Positions 11,055-21,964 of a stretch of DNA of 64,000 nucleotides are shown here, one piece after another. The stretch's first letter is position 1; every line of letters starts with the position of its first letter. The translations under genes and the position numbers were made by a program. A model generated the notes under the pieces. It made no database searches. It had not been told where the DNA came from and saw only the letters and a list, made by a program, of their open reading frames with translations. Origin of the DNA: Aplectana chamaeleonis (Eukaryota > Nematoda > Chromadorea > Rhabditida > Cosmocercidae); assembly GCA_029168955.1 (NCBI GenBank), contig JAPDOI010000187.1, positions 1,250,501 through 1,314,500 of the forward strand, written 5' to 3'.

Positions 11055-11420
11055 TTGGTTCCAACCTTCAAAAATATCCAATTACCGCAATATCTACAAA
11101 ATATGCTGAAGCACCGTGAATGTTTATTTCATGAAGCACGACGTTTGAATATTTGGACAACGTACAACGATTTTTCCAAAAAGTTCACTGCTGCTCTCAA
11201 GAAATACAATATGAGTACTGAGAAGAAAATCATTAAATCTAGAAACGAGCGCAATTTTTACAAGTATTTAAATACCATGCCCCAGGATAAACAGCAATTA
11301 GGCTGCTTGCGATGTAACGATTTTGTAGCAATTACAGGATGTGATAAAGCCAATATGCTAGTTGACCACTTCAACAAATCTTTCCAAGAAGATAACGGCA
11401 CCATTCCTCAGACCCCTGAG
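11055..11420 (+). pseudogene. CR1 linker between endonuclease and RT
   Basis: This frame encodes a basic, helix-rich linker with a KKIIKSRNERNFYKYLNTM block and DKANMLVDHFNKSFQEDNGT. That pattern is typical of the region before RT block 0 in CR1 and Jockey-type elements. It runs into the Harbinger-like terminal repeat at about 11417, where coding similarity ends. Confidence 0.75.
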
Positions 11421-11704
11421 GTGGAATTCAGGAAACGCTAACCACGGCTAACCAGCGTTTCTGGCTGAGATAGCCATGGTTACCGCAGCTAACGTGATTC
11501 ACGAGCGTAACTACCACAAGCCATGGCTACGATAGCCACAGCCAGCCTAACCACGTAAGAGGGTGTGGTCAGGGGTGGAATTCACGAAACGATATCCACG
11601 ATTTAGCCACGGTTTGAGGCGGATCGATTCGCACACGATGTGCTTAGCCATGGTTACGCTAGCCATAGTTAAAACGTGGTTAGCGTTTCGTGAATTCCAC
11701 CCCA
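11417..11704. mobile_element. PIF/Harbinger-type terminal repeats (compound MITE)
   Basis: GGTGGAATTCAGGAAACGC at 11420 and GGGGTGGAATTCACGAAACG at 11571 point right. The inverse, GCGTTTCGTGAATTCCACCC, lies at about 11683-11702 and points left. The interior is rich in CCATGGCTA and TAGCCATGG. Two right-pointing ends and one left-pointing end suggest one short element inside or beside another. A PIF/Harbinger transposase fragment follows directly, so the termini and transposase may belong to one family. Confidence 0.65.
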
Positions 11705-11766
11705 GTAGCGCCAAACCATGGCTAGAGTAGCAGTTGTTGCGAAAAGCCTAGTCCTCAAGAACAGAA

Positions 11767-12485
11767 AAGGTTTTTTAAAGTTACGGAGAAAGTTTGAATT
11801 AGATTTTAATCGGCTTTTTCTGCTAAAATGGACGACAGATCACGTGAGTTACATAATTATGCCTTCAATGCGTAATCTCAGACAAATACCAGTTTCTCAT
11901 GAATGTTTTGCTAGCGAGTAATCGATTTGTGGACGATTTCACATCAAATGGAACGGGGAAAATCTGTTTTGATGTTAGTCTTCATCCACATACATAGCAC
12001 CCGCACGTTAGAAGAGATTATTTTACAGTTTTCATCGAAGATGAGGAACGAGACGAGAGAGAGAGGTGCTCATAGCTTTGGCGGGTCATCGATTCTTCCA
12101 CCCAAGGAAAGATCCCATGAGCACTGTGTTTTTTAAAGTTACGGAGAAAGTTTGAATTAGATTTTAATCGGCTTTTTCTGCTAAAATGGACAACAGATCA
12201 CGTGAGTTACATAATTATGCCTTCAATGCGTAATCTCAGACAAATACCAGTTTCTCATGAATGTTTTGCTAGCGAGTAATCGATTTATGGACGATTTCAC
12301 GCAAATAGAACGGGGAAAATCTGTTTTGATGTTAGTCTTCATCCACATACATAGCACCCGCACGTTAGAAGAGATCATTTTACAGTTTTCATCGAAGATG
12401 AGGAACGAGACGAGAGAGAGAGGTGCTCATAGCTTTGGCGGGTCATCGATTCTTCCACCCAAGGAAAGATCCCATGAGCACTGTG
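11767..12485 (+). repeat. Tandem duplication, two units of about 358 bp
   Basis: The unit that begins GTTTTTTAAAGTTACGGAG and ends CCCATGAGCACTGTG occurs twice in a row (about 11767-12126 and 12127-12485). There are few differences: GACGACAG/GACAACAG, and a short indel at ACATCAAATGG/ACGCAAATAG. The unit covers sequence upstream of and including the Met of the Harbinger transposase (CCCATGAGCACTGTG). The high identity points to a recent local duplication. Confidence 0.92.
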
Positions 12486-12748
12486 AGCGACGAAAAGTTC
12501 CGTCAACAACATTGTCTCACAAAAAGAGGATTCACGTACCTGCTAAACCTTCTTAACGATGACCTTACGTCAGGAACGACTCGTTCGTGGGTGCTTGATA
12601 CCAAGGAAAAACTATCAGTTTTCTTGACGTATTCGGCTTCCGGTATTCAAATGAGACATTCACAGCATTTTCTAGGAAATTTCTTTACAAAAAGAAAGAA
12701 CCACTCTAAGATGGAAAGTTTGGAGTTTTCCATGGTATCACTCTAGTC
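12476..12748 (+). pseudogene. PIF/Harbinger transposase, N-terminal fragment
   Basis: MSTVSDEKFRQQHCLTKRGF, then TYLLNLLNDDLT, then TKEKLSVFLTYSASGIQMRH match the N-terminal region of PIF/Harbinger (HARBI1-like) transposases. That region has an S-D-x-x-F-R motif and an LxxLLxxLLP-type helix followed by the helix-turn-helix-like KLLVaLRYLATGs motif. The catalytic DDE part is absent. After about 12700 the sequence returns to CR1 (QIYDLIMHWPKSSSLTPDFL), so only a 5' fragment of the transposon is present. Full-length proteins of this family are about 350-400 residues. Confidence 0.75.
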
Positions 12749-13622
12749 AGATCTATGATCTTATTATGCATTGGCCTAAATCGTCTTCTCTCACACCTGA
12801 TTTCCTTCCTCTATTTTCTATTCAAAAAGTAGCTCCTGCCATTTGCGGGCCTCTTTCGTACATTTTCAATTAATCAATGATGTTTGGTGAGGTACCGTCC
12901 CAGAGGAAACACTCCTAGTAACTCCAATTTTGAAAAAGCAGCCAGCTTTTGATCCTGGTAATTACCGCCCTGTTAGTATAGCTCCTTTGTTTTGCAGGAT
13001 CTTTGAGAAAATTTTCAAAAAACACATAACTGACCGCCTCAGGGGTAATAATTTAATTCCGCGAATTCAGCATGGTTTTGTTCCAAGACGATCGATTGAG
13101 ACAAACCTAATAGAATCCTTGAATGACTGGACTGAAACTTTAGACAATAAAAATGAATGCGATGTAATCTAATTTGACTTCGCCAAAGCGTTTGATAGAG
13201 CTTCACTCAGGAAACTCTTACATAAACTGCAAGTGTTCGGGCTCCATCCAATGCTTCTCAATTGCATTGCTCAATACCTCAATGACAGAACATTTCAGGG
13301 TGGAGTGGGAAGCACCTATTCTGACGTGGAACCCATCTTGAGCAGAGTTTCACAGAGAGGGGTGGTGTCTCCGGTACTTTTCAAAATTTACACGGCTGAT
13401 ATTCCACAGATATTCTCCAGTGTAGGGGTACCATGCCAAATGTATGCAGACGATTTGAAAATTCATAAAACAATATCAAAAACAGAGGACGAATCAAGTT
13501 TCCAAAAAGCTGTAGATATGGTTGAGGGATGGTACAGAACATGGCAATTGCCTTTGGCCCCACATAAAACCGTTTTCATGCTACTGAGTTTCTGTGCACC
13601 AATCGTGTTGCAGACACCTACA
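12745..13622 (+). pseudogene. CR1 reverse transcriptase core
   Basis: Blocks in order are MHWPKSSSLTPDFLPL, VTPILKKQPAFDPGNYRPVS (block 1), GFVPRRSIETNLIESLNDWT, DFAKAFDRASL (first catalytic Asp, in a short stretch after an in-frame stop near 13170), RVSQRGVVSPVLFKIYTADI, and QMYADDLKIHKTIS with an intact YADD. The frame ends in the Tc3-like element at 13623. Stops near 12870 and 13170 make it a pseudogene even without the insertions. The reading resumes at 22266. Confidence 0.9.
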
Positions 13623-13829
13623 TACAGTGCGTTCGGAAATGATAGGGACACCCCTGAAAACCACAGTCTTTATGTTTAAATTGCGTGCGGCGTTCGGTAA
13701 TGCTCATAAATGAATTCAGCAAGGTAAATAACCTATGTTCACTTGTTTCCATAACAATAGCATGATAATGTAATATTTTATTTTAAATTATCACATTACT
13801 CGTCGTTCGGAAATGATAGGGACACTATC

Positions 13830-14571
13830 AAAAAAGAAAAATTATCGAACAAGGATCAACACATACATGAAATCTAATATGATATCGCACCTCCAGAGTT
13901 GGAAATCAATTCAAAAATTCTATTCGGCATAGAAGTGATCAAATTGTGGTGAGCGCGAAGCGCTCACCAGGATTTGGCTTTGATCTCTTCCCGCGCGGAT
14001 GCCCTACAATGAGATCACCTATTCATACCGTCAACAGAGGTATGAGCTGTACACTATTCGACGCGCTGCAAGAAATTACATATGTGTGCAACTTTTCATC
14101 ATCTGGTCCCCGCTTTCTAAAGTTATGACCTCTCAAAGTACGCAAAAACGTTCTCCACCACCGCCTCCGCCTCCGCCTCCGCCTCCACCTCCGTCCGTCG
14201 AAAACCATTTTTTTGGAAGGCGTGGACCAAATCGCTCGAAAATTTGTGACTAGAGGTAATCGGCCACGGGAATGACGAAAATAATTGTCAGAACTCACCA
14301 TAATGACTTCTGGGCCCCTAACGGGCGTTTGAAACTCGGAAACCGGCCTCTCAAGAATAGTTTATGAAAATGGTGGGTTTTTCGTTATCAGTCATTGTTT
14401 TCTTAGACTCCATATAAACACCTTGCTTTCCAGGGTGGTGTACTTTGAACGTCCGGCTCGGAAGAGGACGCTGTGCGGGTTGATGTACTTGACCGCGGCG
14501 CGTATTCGTTCAAAGCGCACCATCGATAAGAAGGCGTCGCAGGATGTGCTGAAGTGTCGGTTGACTATGTG
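13830..14571. other. Non-coding interior of the Tc3-like element with CCGCCT microsatellite
   Basis: No supported gene. A short palindrome GAGCGCGAAGCGCTC lies at about 13953. The microsatellite (CCGCCT)n occupies about 14158-14193 and produces the proline-rich and arginine-rich open frames in this area, which I do not regard as genes. The rest is unique-looking sequence of unknown origin. Confidence 0.6.
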
Positions 14572-17500
14572 AGACCTCAGTAGGGGTGTGAAGGACGTCG
14601 TAGAATGTGGGCAGGGCCTCAGTAGGAGTATGCAGGACATCATCGAACGTGTGCTAGACCTCAGTAGGAGTGTGCAGGACATCATGGAACGTGTGCAAGA
14701 CCTTAGTAGGAGTGTGCAGGACATCATGGGACCTGTGCAAGACCTCAGTAGGAGTGTGCAGGACATCATGGAACGTGTGCAGGACCCCAGTAGGGGTGTG
14801 CAGGACGTCGTAGAATGTGTGCAGGACCTCAGTAGGAGTGGGCAGGACATCATGGAACGTGTGCAAGACCTCAGTAGGAGTGTGCAGGACATCATGGAAC
14901 GTGTGCAAGACCTTAGTAGAGTGTGCAGGACATCATGGGACCTGTGCAAGACCTCAGTAGGAGTGTGCAGGACATCATTGTACCTGCGCAGGACCTCAGT
15001 AGGAGTGTGTAGGACATCATTGTACCTGCGCAGGACCTCAGTAGAAGTGTGCAGGACATCATGGAACGTGTGGAAGACCTCAGTAGGAGTGTGCAGGACA
15101 TCATGGAACGTGTGCAGGACCGTAGTAGGAGTGGGCAGGACATCATGGGACGTGTGCAAGACCTTAGTAGGAGTGGGCAGGACACCATGGGACGTGTGCA
15201 GCACCCCAGTAGGGGTGTGCAGGACGTCGTAGAATGTGTGCAGGACCTTAGTAGGAGTGTGCAGGACATCATAGACCTGTGCAGGACCCCAGTAGGGTGT
15301 GCAGGACCTCCAGTAGGAGTGTGCAGGACATTATGGTACCTGTGCAGGACCTCAGTAGGAGTGTGCAGGACATCATGGGCCTGTGCAGGACTCCAGTAGG
15401 GGTGTGCAGCTCGTCGTAGAATGTGTGCAGGACCTCAGTAGGAGTGTGCAGGACCTTAGTAGGAGTGTGCAGGACATCATGGGCCCTGTGCAGGACCCCA
15501 GTAGGAGTGTGCAGGACATCATGGGACCTGTGCAGGACCCCAGTAGGGGTGTGCAGGACCTCAGTAGGAGTGTCCAGGACATTATGGGACCCGCGCAGGA
15601 CCCCAGTAGGGGTGTGCAGGACGTCGTAGAATGTGTGCAGGACCTCAGTAGGAGTGTGCAGGACCTTAGTAGGAGTGTGCAAGACATCATGGGACCTGTG
15701 CAGGACCCCAGTAGGGTGTGCAGGACCTCAGTAGGAGTCTGCAGGACATTATGGAACGTGTGCAAGACCTTAGTAGGAGTGTGCAGGACATCATGGGGCC
15801 TGTGCAGGACCCCAGTAGGGGTGTGCAGGACGGCGTAGAATGTGTGCAGAACCTCAGTGGGAAGTGTGCAGGGCCTTAGTAGGAGTATGCAGGACATCAT
15901 GGGACATGTGCAGGACTCCAGTAGGGATGTGCAGGACGTCGTAGAATGTGTGCAGGACCTCAGTAGGAGTGTGTGACCTTAGTAGGAGTGTGCAGGACAT
16001 CATGGGACCTGTGCAGGACCCCAGAAGGGGTGTGCAGGACGTCGTAGAATGTGTGCAGAACCTCAGTAGGAGTGTGCAGGACATCATGGGACCTGTGCAG
16101 GACCCCAGAAGGGGTGTGCAGGACGTCGTAGAATGTGTGCAGAACCTCAGTAGGAGTGTGCAGGACATCATGGGACCTGTGCAGGACCCCAGTAGGGGTG
16201 TGCAGGACGTCGTAGAATGTGTGAAGAACCTCAGTAGGAGTGTGCAGGACATCATGGCACCTGTGCAGGACCCCAGTAGGAGTGTGCAGGACGTCGTAGA
16301 ATGTGTGCAGAACCTCAGTAGGAGTGTGCAGGACATCATGGGACCTGTGCAGGACCCCAGTAGGGGTGTGCAGGACGTCGTAGAATGTGTGCAGAACCTC
16401 AGTAGGAGTGTGCAGGACATCATGGGACCTGTGCAGGACCCCAGTAGGAGTGTGCAGGACGTCGTAGAATGTGTGCAGAACCTCAGTAGGAGTGTGCAGG
16501 ACATCACGGGACCTGTGCAGGACCCCAGTAGGGGTGTGCAGGACGTCGTAGAATGTGTGCAGAACCTCAGTAGGAGTGTGCAGGACATCATGGGACCTGT
16601 GCAGGACCCCAGTAGGGGTGTGCAGGACGTCGTAGAATGTGTGCAGAACCTCAGTGGGAGTGTGCAGGACCTTAGTAGGAGTATGCAGGACATCATGGGA
16701 CCTGTGCAGGACCCCAGTAGGGGTGTGCAGGACGTCGTAGAATGTGTGCAGAACCTCAGTGGGAGTGTGCAGGACCTTAGTAGGAGTATGCAGGACATCA
16801 TGGGACATGTGCAGGACCCCAGTAGGGGTGTGCAGGACGTCGTAGAATGTGTGCAGGACCTCAGTAGGAGTGTGCAGGACCTTAGTAGGAGTGTGCAGGA
16901 CATCATGGGACCTGTGCAGGACCCCAGAAGGGGTGTGCAGGACGTCGTAGAATGTGTGCAGAACCTCAGTAGGAGTGTGCAGGACATCATGGAACCTGTG
17001 CAGGACCCCAGTAGGGGTGTGCAGGACGTCGTAGAATGTGTGCAGAACCTCAGTAGGAGTGTGCAGGACATCATGGGACCTGTGCAGGACCCCAGTAGGA
17101 GTGTGCAGGACGTCGTAGAATGTGTGCAGAACCTCAGTAGGAGTGTGCAGGACATCATGGGACCTGTGCAGGACCCCAGTAGGGGTGTGCAGGACGTCGT
17201 AGAATGTGTGCAGAACCTCAGTAGGAGTGTGCAGGACATCATGGGACCTGTGCAGGACCCCAGTAGGAGTGTGCAGGACGTCGTAGAATGTGTGCAGAAC
17301 GTCAGTAGGAGTGTGCAGTACATCATGGGACCTGTGCAGGACCCCAGTAGGGGTGTGCAGGACGTCGTAGAATGTGTGCAGAACCTCAGTAGGAGTTTGC
17401 AGGACATCATGGGACCTGTGCAGGACCCCAGTAGGGGTGTGCAGGACGTCGTAGAATGTGTGCAGAACCTCAGTAGGAGTGTGCAGGACATCATGGGACC

Positions 17501-17990
17501 TGTGCAGGACCCCAGTAGGGGTGTGCAGGACGTCGTAGAATGTGTGCAGGACCTTAGTAGGAGTGTGCAGGACATCATGAAACGTGTGCAACACCCCTGT
17601 AAGGATGAGCAGGACTTCATGGAATGTGTGCAGGACATCAGTAGGAGTGTGCAGGACATCATGAAGCGTGTGCAGGACCCCAGTAGGGATTAGCAGGACG
17701 TCATGGAATGTGTGTAGGACCTTAGTAAAATTGTGCAGGACATCATAGAACGTGTGCAGGACCCCAATAGGGGTGTGCAGGACATCAAGGAATGTGTGCA
17801 GGACATCATGAAACGTGTGCAAGACCCCTGTAAGGATGAGCAGAACTTCGTGGAATGTGTGCAGAACATCAGTAGGAGTGTGCAGGACATCATGAAACGT
17901 GTGCAAGACCCCTGTAAGGATGAGCAGGACTTCATGGAATGTGTGCTGGATCTCAGTAGGAGTGTGCAGGACCTCAGTTTAATGCTCAGG
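14572..17990. repeat. 21-bp satellite with 84-bp higher-order repeat
   Basis: About 160 tandem copies of a 21-bp unit share the core TGTGCAGGAC. From about 15.95 to 17.57 kb the units are arranged as a four-unit, 84-bp higher-order repeat. Its members begin CTCAGTAGGAG, ATCATGGGACC, CCCAGTAGGGG and GTCGTAGAATG. I counted 19 copies of the GTCGTAGAATG member there, mostly 84 bp apart, with a cluster 105 bp (five units) apart near 16.63-16.95 kb. Flanks are less ordered. Because 21 and 84 are multiples of three, both strands are open over hundreds of codons (up to about 648), so open frames here are not evidence of genes. Confidence 0.97.
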
Positions 17991-18326
17991 ACACCGTACG
18001 CAAGCCAGGCATCCGAATCTACAAGAACGATAGTTAAGTCCGCCAGAACAGGGCTACCGTAATCTCACTCGAGTTAGCTCTAAAATTTTCTAAGTTCTGA
18101 CTCCGAATTCGCTTCATCTTCCCTACAGGTGGTGATGTTTTCCTGCTTTGTAGTCCATGCAGATCCTCAACTGCTGACCTCTGGAGCAGGACGGTGTGTG
18201 AATCAAGACACACCGCTCTTTCACTTCTTTTATACTTTACCCTTGGTCAATTTTGTATCATCCAATTTGTTTACGAGAGCCGAATAACATTATTCCTAAG
18301 ATTACGGTAGCCCTCTTCTGGCGCAC

Positions 18327-18783
18327 TTAAAGGCAGTGTTCACGGCAAATCTCGTTCTCGAGGTCTCGGTGTGAAACTCTAAGTTGGCAGGTGCTGTAGA
18401 GGATAGGGTCTAAGAAGGCAACGAAAACTGGCCAGAAATGAATACAAACGGCTTTGAAAGCTCTCCCGATGCGCCTACTCTATCCCGGTCCGCCCCCGAT
18501 CGGACGAGCTTCGTGGCGCCGCACGCGTTTCGATGGCAAATTGCCAAGCCAACTCTGCCGCAATTAGCATTACCGATTCGCGCAGATTTCGCGATTAGCG
18601 CGCGCTTGACGAAATCAGCAGGGCCCATGATTCTCGTTCACGCCCTGATTTAAGAAGCCGTTATTTTGACTTATTCTGGACGTTTTTCTTCGCTGTTTCT
18701 TCACTATTAGTTACCTCACGACAAAACAATCCCATTTTTGGGTCGAACTCGAGTCCGATATTCATCGTGAACACTGCCTTTAA
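18327..18783. mobile_element. T1-family TTAA element, complete
   Basis: TTAA followed by AGGCAGTGTTCACGGCAAAT at 18327, and the inverse CGTGAACACTGCCT followed by TTAA ending at 18783. This gives inverted termini of about 16 bp and a 4-bp TTAA duplication. TTAA targets are typical of piggyBac-type elements. Without a transposase the superfamily is inference. No coding capacity. Confidence 0.85.
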
Positions 18784-19316
18784 CTATCGTTCCTTTTCCG
18801 AAACAGACATTTGGGCCGGCGCAGACGAGCCACATCAGCATGAACCGGTGAAGTTTGGCTAGAGCGGCTGACCCTGGGTATATCCTAGACGTGGTGGGGC
18901 CACCCAAGATTTACTCATAGAAATGATGAAAAACTCTGATAAAAGAGACTGATACTGCGCTATCAATCATTGTTTTTATTAGAGCTCTGCGGAAATACTT
19001 CGACTGGTAGCCTCACCAATTAGCCGTTCATTTCATTTCTGTCTTGAATGGTGCGTGCCCCCCCCCGGCTAGAATAGGGGCTAGAACCTGTACAATTGGG
19101 TCATTTTTAAGCTCATTTCTTCATTTTTCGACTTTTAAATTCAAAAAGTATATGCCTTGCATCTATTTGTAGGATGCCGCGTTGCAACAATTATCTTGCA
19201 GTCTTAGCAACGGAGCGGTTGTCTCCCCATTTCTACCACTATGTTTTCGAAAAAAAACAACAACTTGACTTTTAGAGATTGACGATGTTTTAGAAGGGAA
19301 ACCCTTGAAAAAGTTG

Positions 19317-20126
19317 TGAAATTTCTGAAAGTTGGGCTCCACAGAAAGGTTAAGGATTTGGCCTTGCTCTAAAATGTAGTGAAATTGTTTCATTAGATTT
19401 GGCTATCGAACAGATTTTCTAAAAGTAGTGAAATAGTTGAATCGATTTGGCTGTTGTTGGTATATGAAGATAACATAATCATTAAATGTAGTGAAATTGT
19501 TGCAAACGGATTTGGCAGGAGCTCTAAGAAATATCACAGTCAAAACACGCGTCAGAAGGGTTTTTCTTGGAGCGCATATTGAACCAAATGAGAACAAGAA
19601 TAAGTCTAGCAGCAAAAACGTTTCCATACAATGTGAATCGTGAAAGCGTTGAGGACACGAAGACATAGCGTCAGTAGCTAATAAATTGTGTTACATTTCG
19701 TTTTCGTGATTTTTATCTAATCAGTGAGGGAAGAGGGAGGTCTAGTACCTAAGTGGGAGCTACACTGAAAAGGCAGAATAACATTCGAGAACCTTATTTC
19801 TAGCCCATAAGGCCACGTTTCGTTCAGCATTGTTGACTGAGGTTTATTATTTTTTCTTTTTGTCTTCATTCGCTCGCCAGAGGACCTTCTGACGCGTGAT
19901 TTGACTGTGATAATTCATAGAGCTCCTGCCAAATCCGTTTGCAACAATTTCACTACATTTAATGATTATGTTATCTTCATATACCAACAACAGCCAAATC
20001 GATTCAACTATTTCACTACATTTAGAAAATCTGTTCGATAGCCAAATCTAATGAAACAATTTCACTACATTTTAGAGCAATGCCAAATCCTTGACCTTTT
20101 CTGCGGAGCCCAACTTTCAGAATTGG
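19317..20126. mobile_element. Foldback element with GATTTGGC boxes
   Basis: Two long inverted arms (about 19317-19565 and 19885-20126) start and end with TTCTGAAAGTTGGGCTCC and its complement. Inside each arm GATTTGGC recurs four times, three of them after TAGTGAAATTGTT or TAGTGAAATAGTT, at spacings of roughly 40-70 bp. The element cuts the Tc3-like transposase after WRNLDKNVIS. A distant relative with the same termini and boxes lies at 30264-30945. Confidence 0.88.
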
Positions 20127-21964
20127 ATATCACATTTTTATCCAAATTTCTCCAGGCTTCGAGTACAGCGGCCTTTAGCTCGTATACGGCCCCATACTGC
20201 TTGTTATTCGCGTAAATCTGGCGCACAATTATGCCCTAGATATTCTCTATCGGGTTGCAGTCAGGACTATACGCGGGCCATTCCATCACGCGAACTCGGT
20301 TTTGTTGAAGCCATGCCTTTGTGGATCTGGAGACATGGACCGCAGCGTTATCTTGCTGGAAAATGTAGCGTTGACGCCTGTTTCCAGTGAAGAACGGCAG
20401 AAGATGCGCACGCAATGTTTCTTGATACTTCTCCGAATCCATCCGACACGAAGCGAGGCGATTTCCAAAACACCTTCGCTGCTGAATGCTCCCCAACACA
20501 TCAGCGAACCGCGTCCGAAATTTCTTCGACTAAGTATCATCGGATTCTTGCGAAGATCTCTCCAGTAGCATCGAGCACCATCAGGTCCATCAAGGTTAAA
20601 CTTCTTTACGTCGGAGAAAATTACCTGGAACATGTCGCCTTTATCTTTTTGAATTTTATCGGGTTTTTAGAGAATCCCATACCTCTGACCGTCTGTTGCC
20701 ATGTTGTTCCTTGCAAACCGGAGTCGTGCTACTTTGTGGGCTTCTGAGAGTGATGGAGCCTTCTTCATCACTTGGCGGACGATGTTTTCGTCTGCGCTTA
20801 CGACGCTCCAAACAGTAGTCTTCGACACATTGAGCGGCAACTGAGCCCTCACTTGGTTGAGAGACAGACTACTGTTTGAGCAGAGTCGGCTTATCCTCCG
20901 TGCATCCTTCCCGCTGACCTTTCTTGGGCGTCCAGGACTCTTCGCCAAGCCGTAGGAGTCTGGATCTCGTAGGAACTCGCTGATGCATTTGGGGGAACGT
21001 CCGAGCTGGGAGGCAATAAAGGGGTCTGCAGAGTTGCACCGCCCGGCGGCACGCCGCCGAGCGAGAGGATTGGGGCGTGGCCAAACCCTGACGCGGCGGC
21101 GCACTTCAGTGCCTCGCAGAGTGGCAGCGATGCCTGCCGTCGTTCTCCATTTTAATCCATTACGTACAAGATCATTCATTCCACGCCAACATTTTAATTT
21201 CGTCGATTTCAAAAATTCGTATTTATTTTCCTCGCTCATTTTTATGTGTTCTTTGGATTCACCATGAAACCATAGTTCAACAGAAATTTGAATCTCAAAG
21301 ACGCCAGAATTGAAAAGCTTCTCAGAAATAGCTAAACTTCTGTTTTTGGAAGATTTTCGTACTTCAAAAAAATCTAAATATACGCTCTCAGAAGCGGAAA
21401 ATATAAAATCTAGCAGCAACGTTGATTTGGAAGTTCTCGTGAGAATCAATATTATCCCACAGAATGTGAAAACTGTAATAAAGTCAATTATTCAGGGAGT
21501 GAAATGGAATGGATCACATAAAAAAGCGAACAGATGAAAAAAATGTTCAAGTGTTTACGGAAACGTGCGATCAATACCTCACATCAGAGTAAACTAGAAA
21601 AAGTTTGCGTAGATAACTGAACAATGGAAAGTACATTGAAAGGATCGATGGCGGCGCTCCTCGCCGACGATGAAAATGGTCCAGACCATTCCTCGCCGCT
21701 GTTCGTTGGCGGCGTCGCTCCGGGAGCCGCTGCTGTCGCGGCGGCGAAAACACTCTGCGAGGTACAGACGTCGCTGCTCTCGCGCGGCACGTCGCCGCCC
21801 TCGCCCACTGCGTGGCGCTCCCCACTCTCCAACACTGCCGTGTCGCAGCGGGACTCGCCGCGGCGCAACTCTGCAGACCCCTTAAGACGTTGGCTCAGCC
21901 CGGCAGCGTTGAGGGCACGTATTTGGGCTTGTTCAGAAACAGTAAGCGATGTATCACGGCCCAT
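20127..21964 (-). pseudogene. Tc3-like transposase, interrupted
   Basis: The start MGRDTSLTVSEQAQIRALNA (Met at 21964) opens the N-terminal helix-turn-helix. It is cut by element E (21020-21882) and resumes as IASQLGRSPKCISEFLRDP. The catalytic half follows in two registers: FSDVKKFNLDGPDGARCYWR (first Asp), the RKNPMILSRRNFGRGSLMCW block, IFQQDNAAVHVSRST (second Asp), and YSPDCNPIEN (third acid, Asp then Glu). The Trp codon after NPIENI is now TAG. The C-terminus ends at WRNLDKNVIS, at the foldback element. DDE/D spacing and motifs fit the Tc3 branch of Tc1/mariner. At least one frameshift, near 20640, and the stop show that it is dead. Confidence 0.9.
21020..21882. mobile_element. Element E: TAA-flanked, GC-rich element inside the transposase
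   Basis: Termini AGGGGTCTGCAGAGTTGC (21020) and the inverse GCAACTCTGCAGACCCCT (ending 21882) are flanked by TAA at 21017-21019 and 21883-21885. The arms are GC-rich and partly complementary over longer distances. A 3-bp TAA duplication is the PIF/Harbinger pattern. Removing the element and one TAA restores the transposase frame exactly (AAGLSQR then LIASQLGRSP). No transposase is encoded. The C-rich ORFs within it are not convincing genes. Confidence 0.88.

Noticed and set aside
13999..14301. Proline-rich and arginine-rich frames
   Set aside because: Produced by the (CCGCCT)n microsatellite at about 14158-14193.
14392..17935. Open frames of 100-648 codons on both strands across the 21-bp satellite
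   Set aside because: A 21-bp period keeps any stop-free unit open in every repeat on both strands. There is no domain, splice signal or composition independent of the repeat.
14572..17990. CRISPR array
   Set aside because: Units are contiguous without unique spacers, and the window is eukaryotic.
20869..21885. Several frames in the GC-rich part of element E on both strands
   Set aside because: They cross the element border into the transposase in the wrong register and show no domain.
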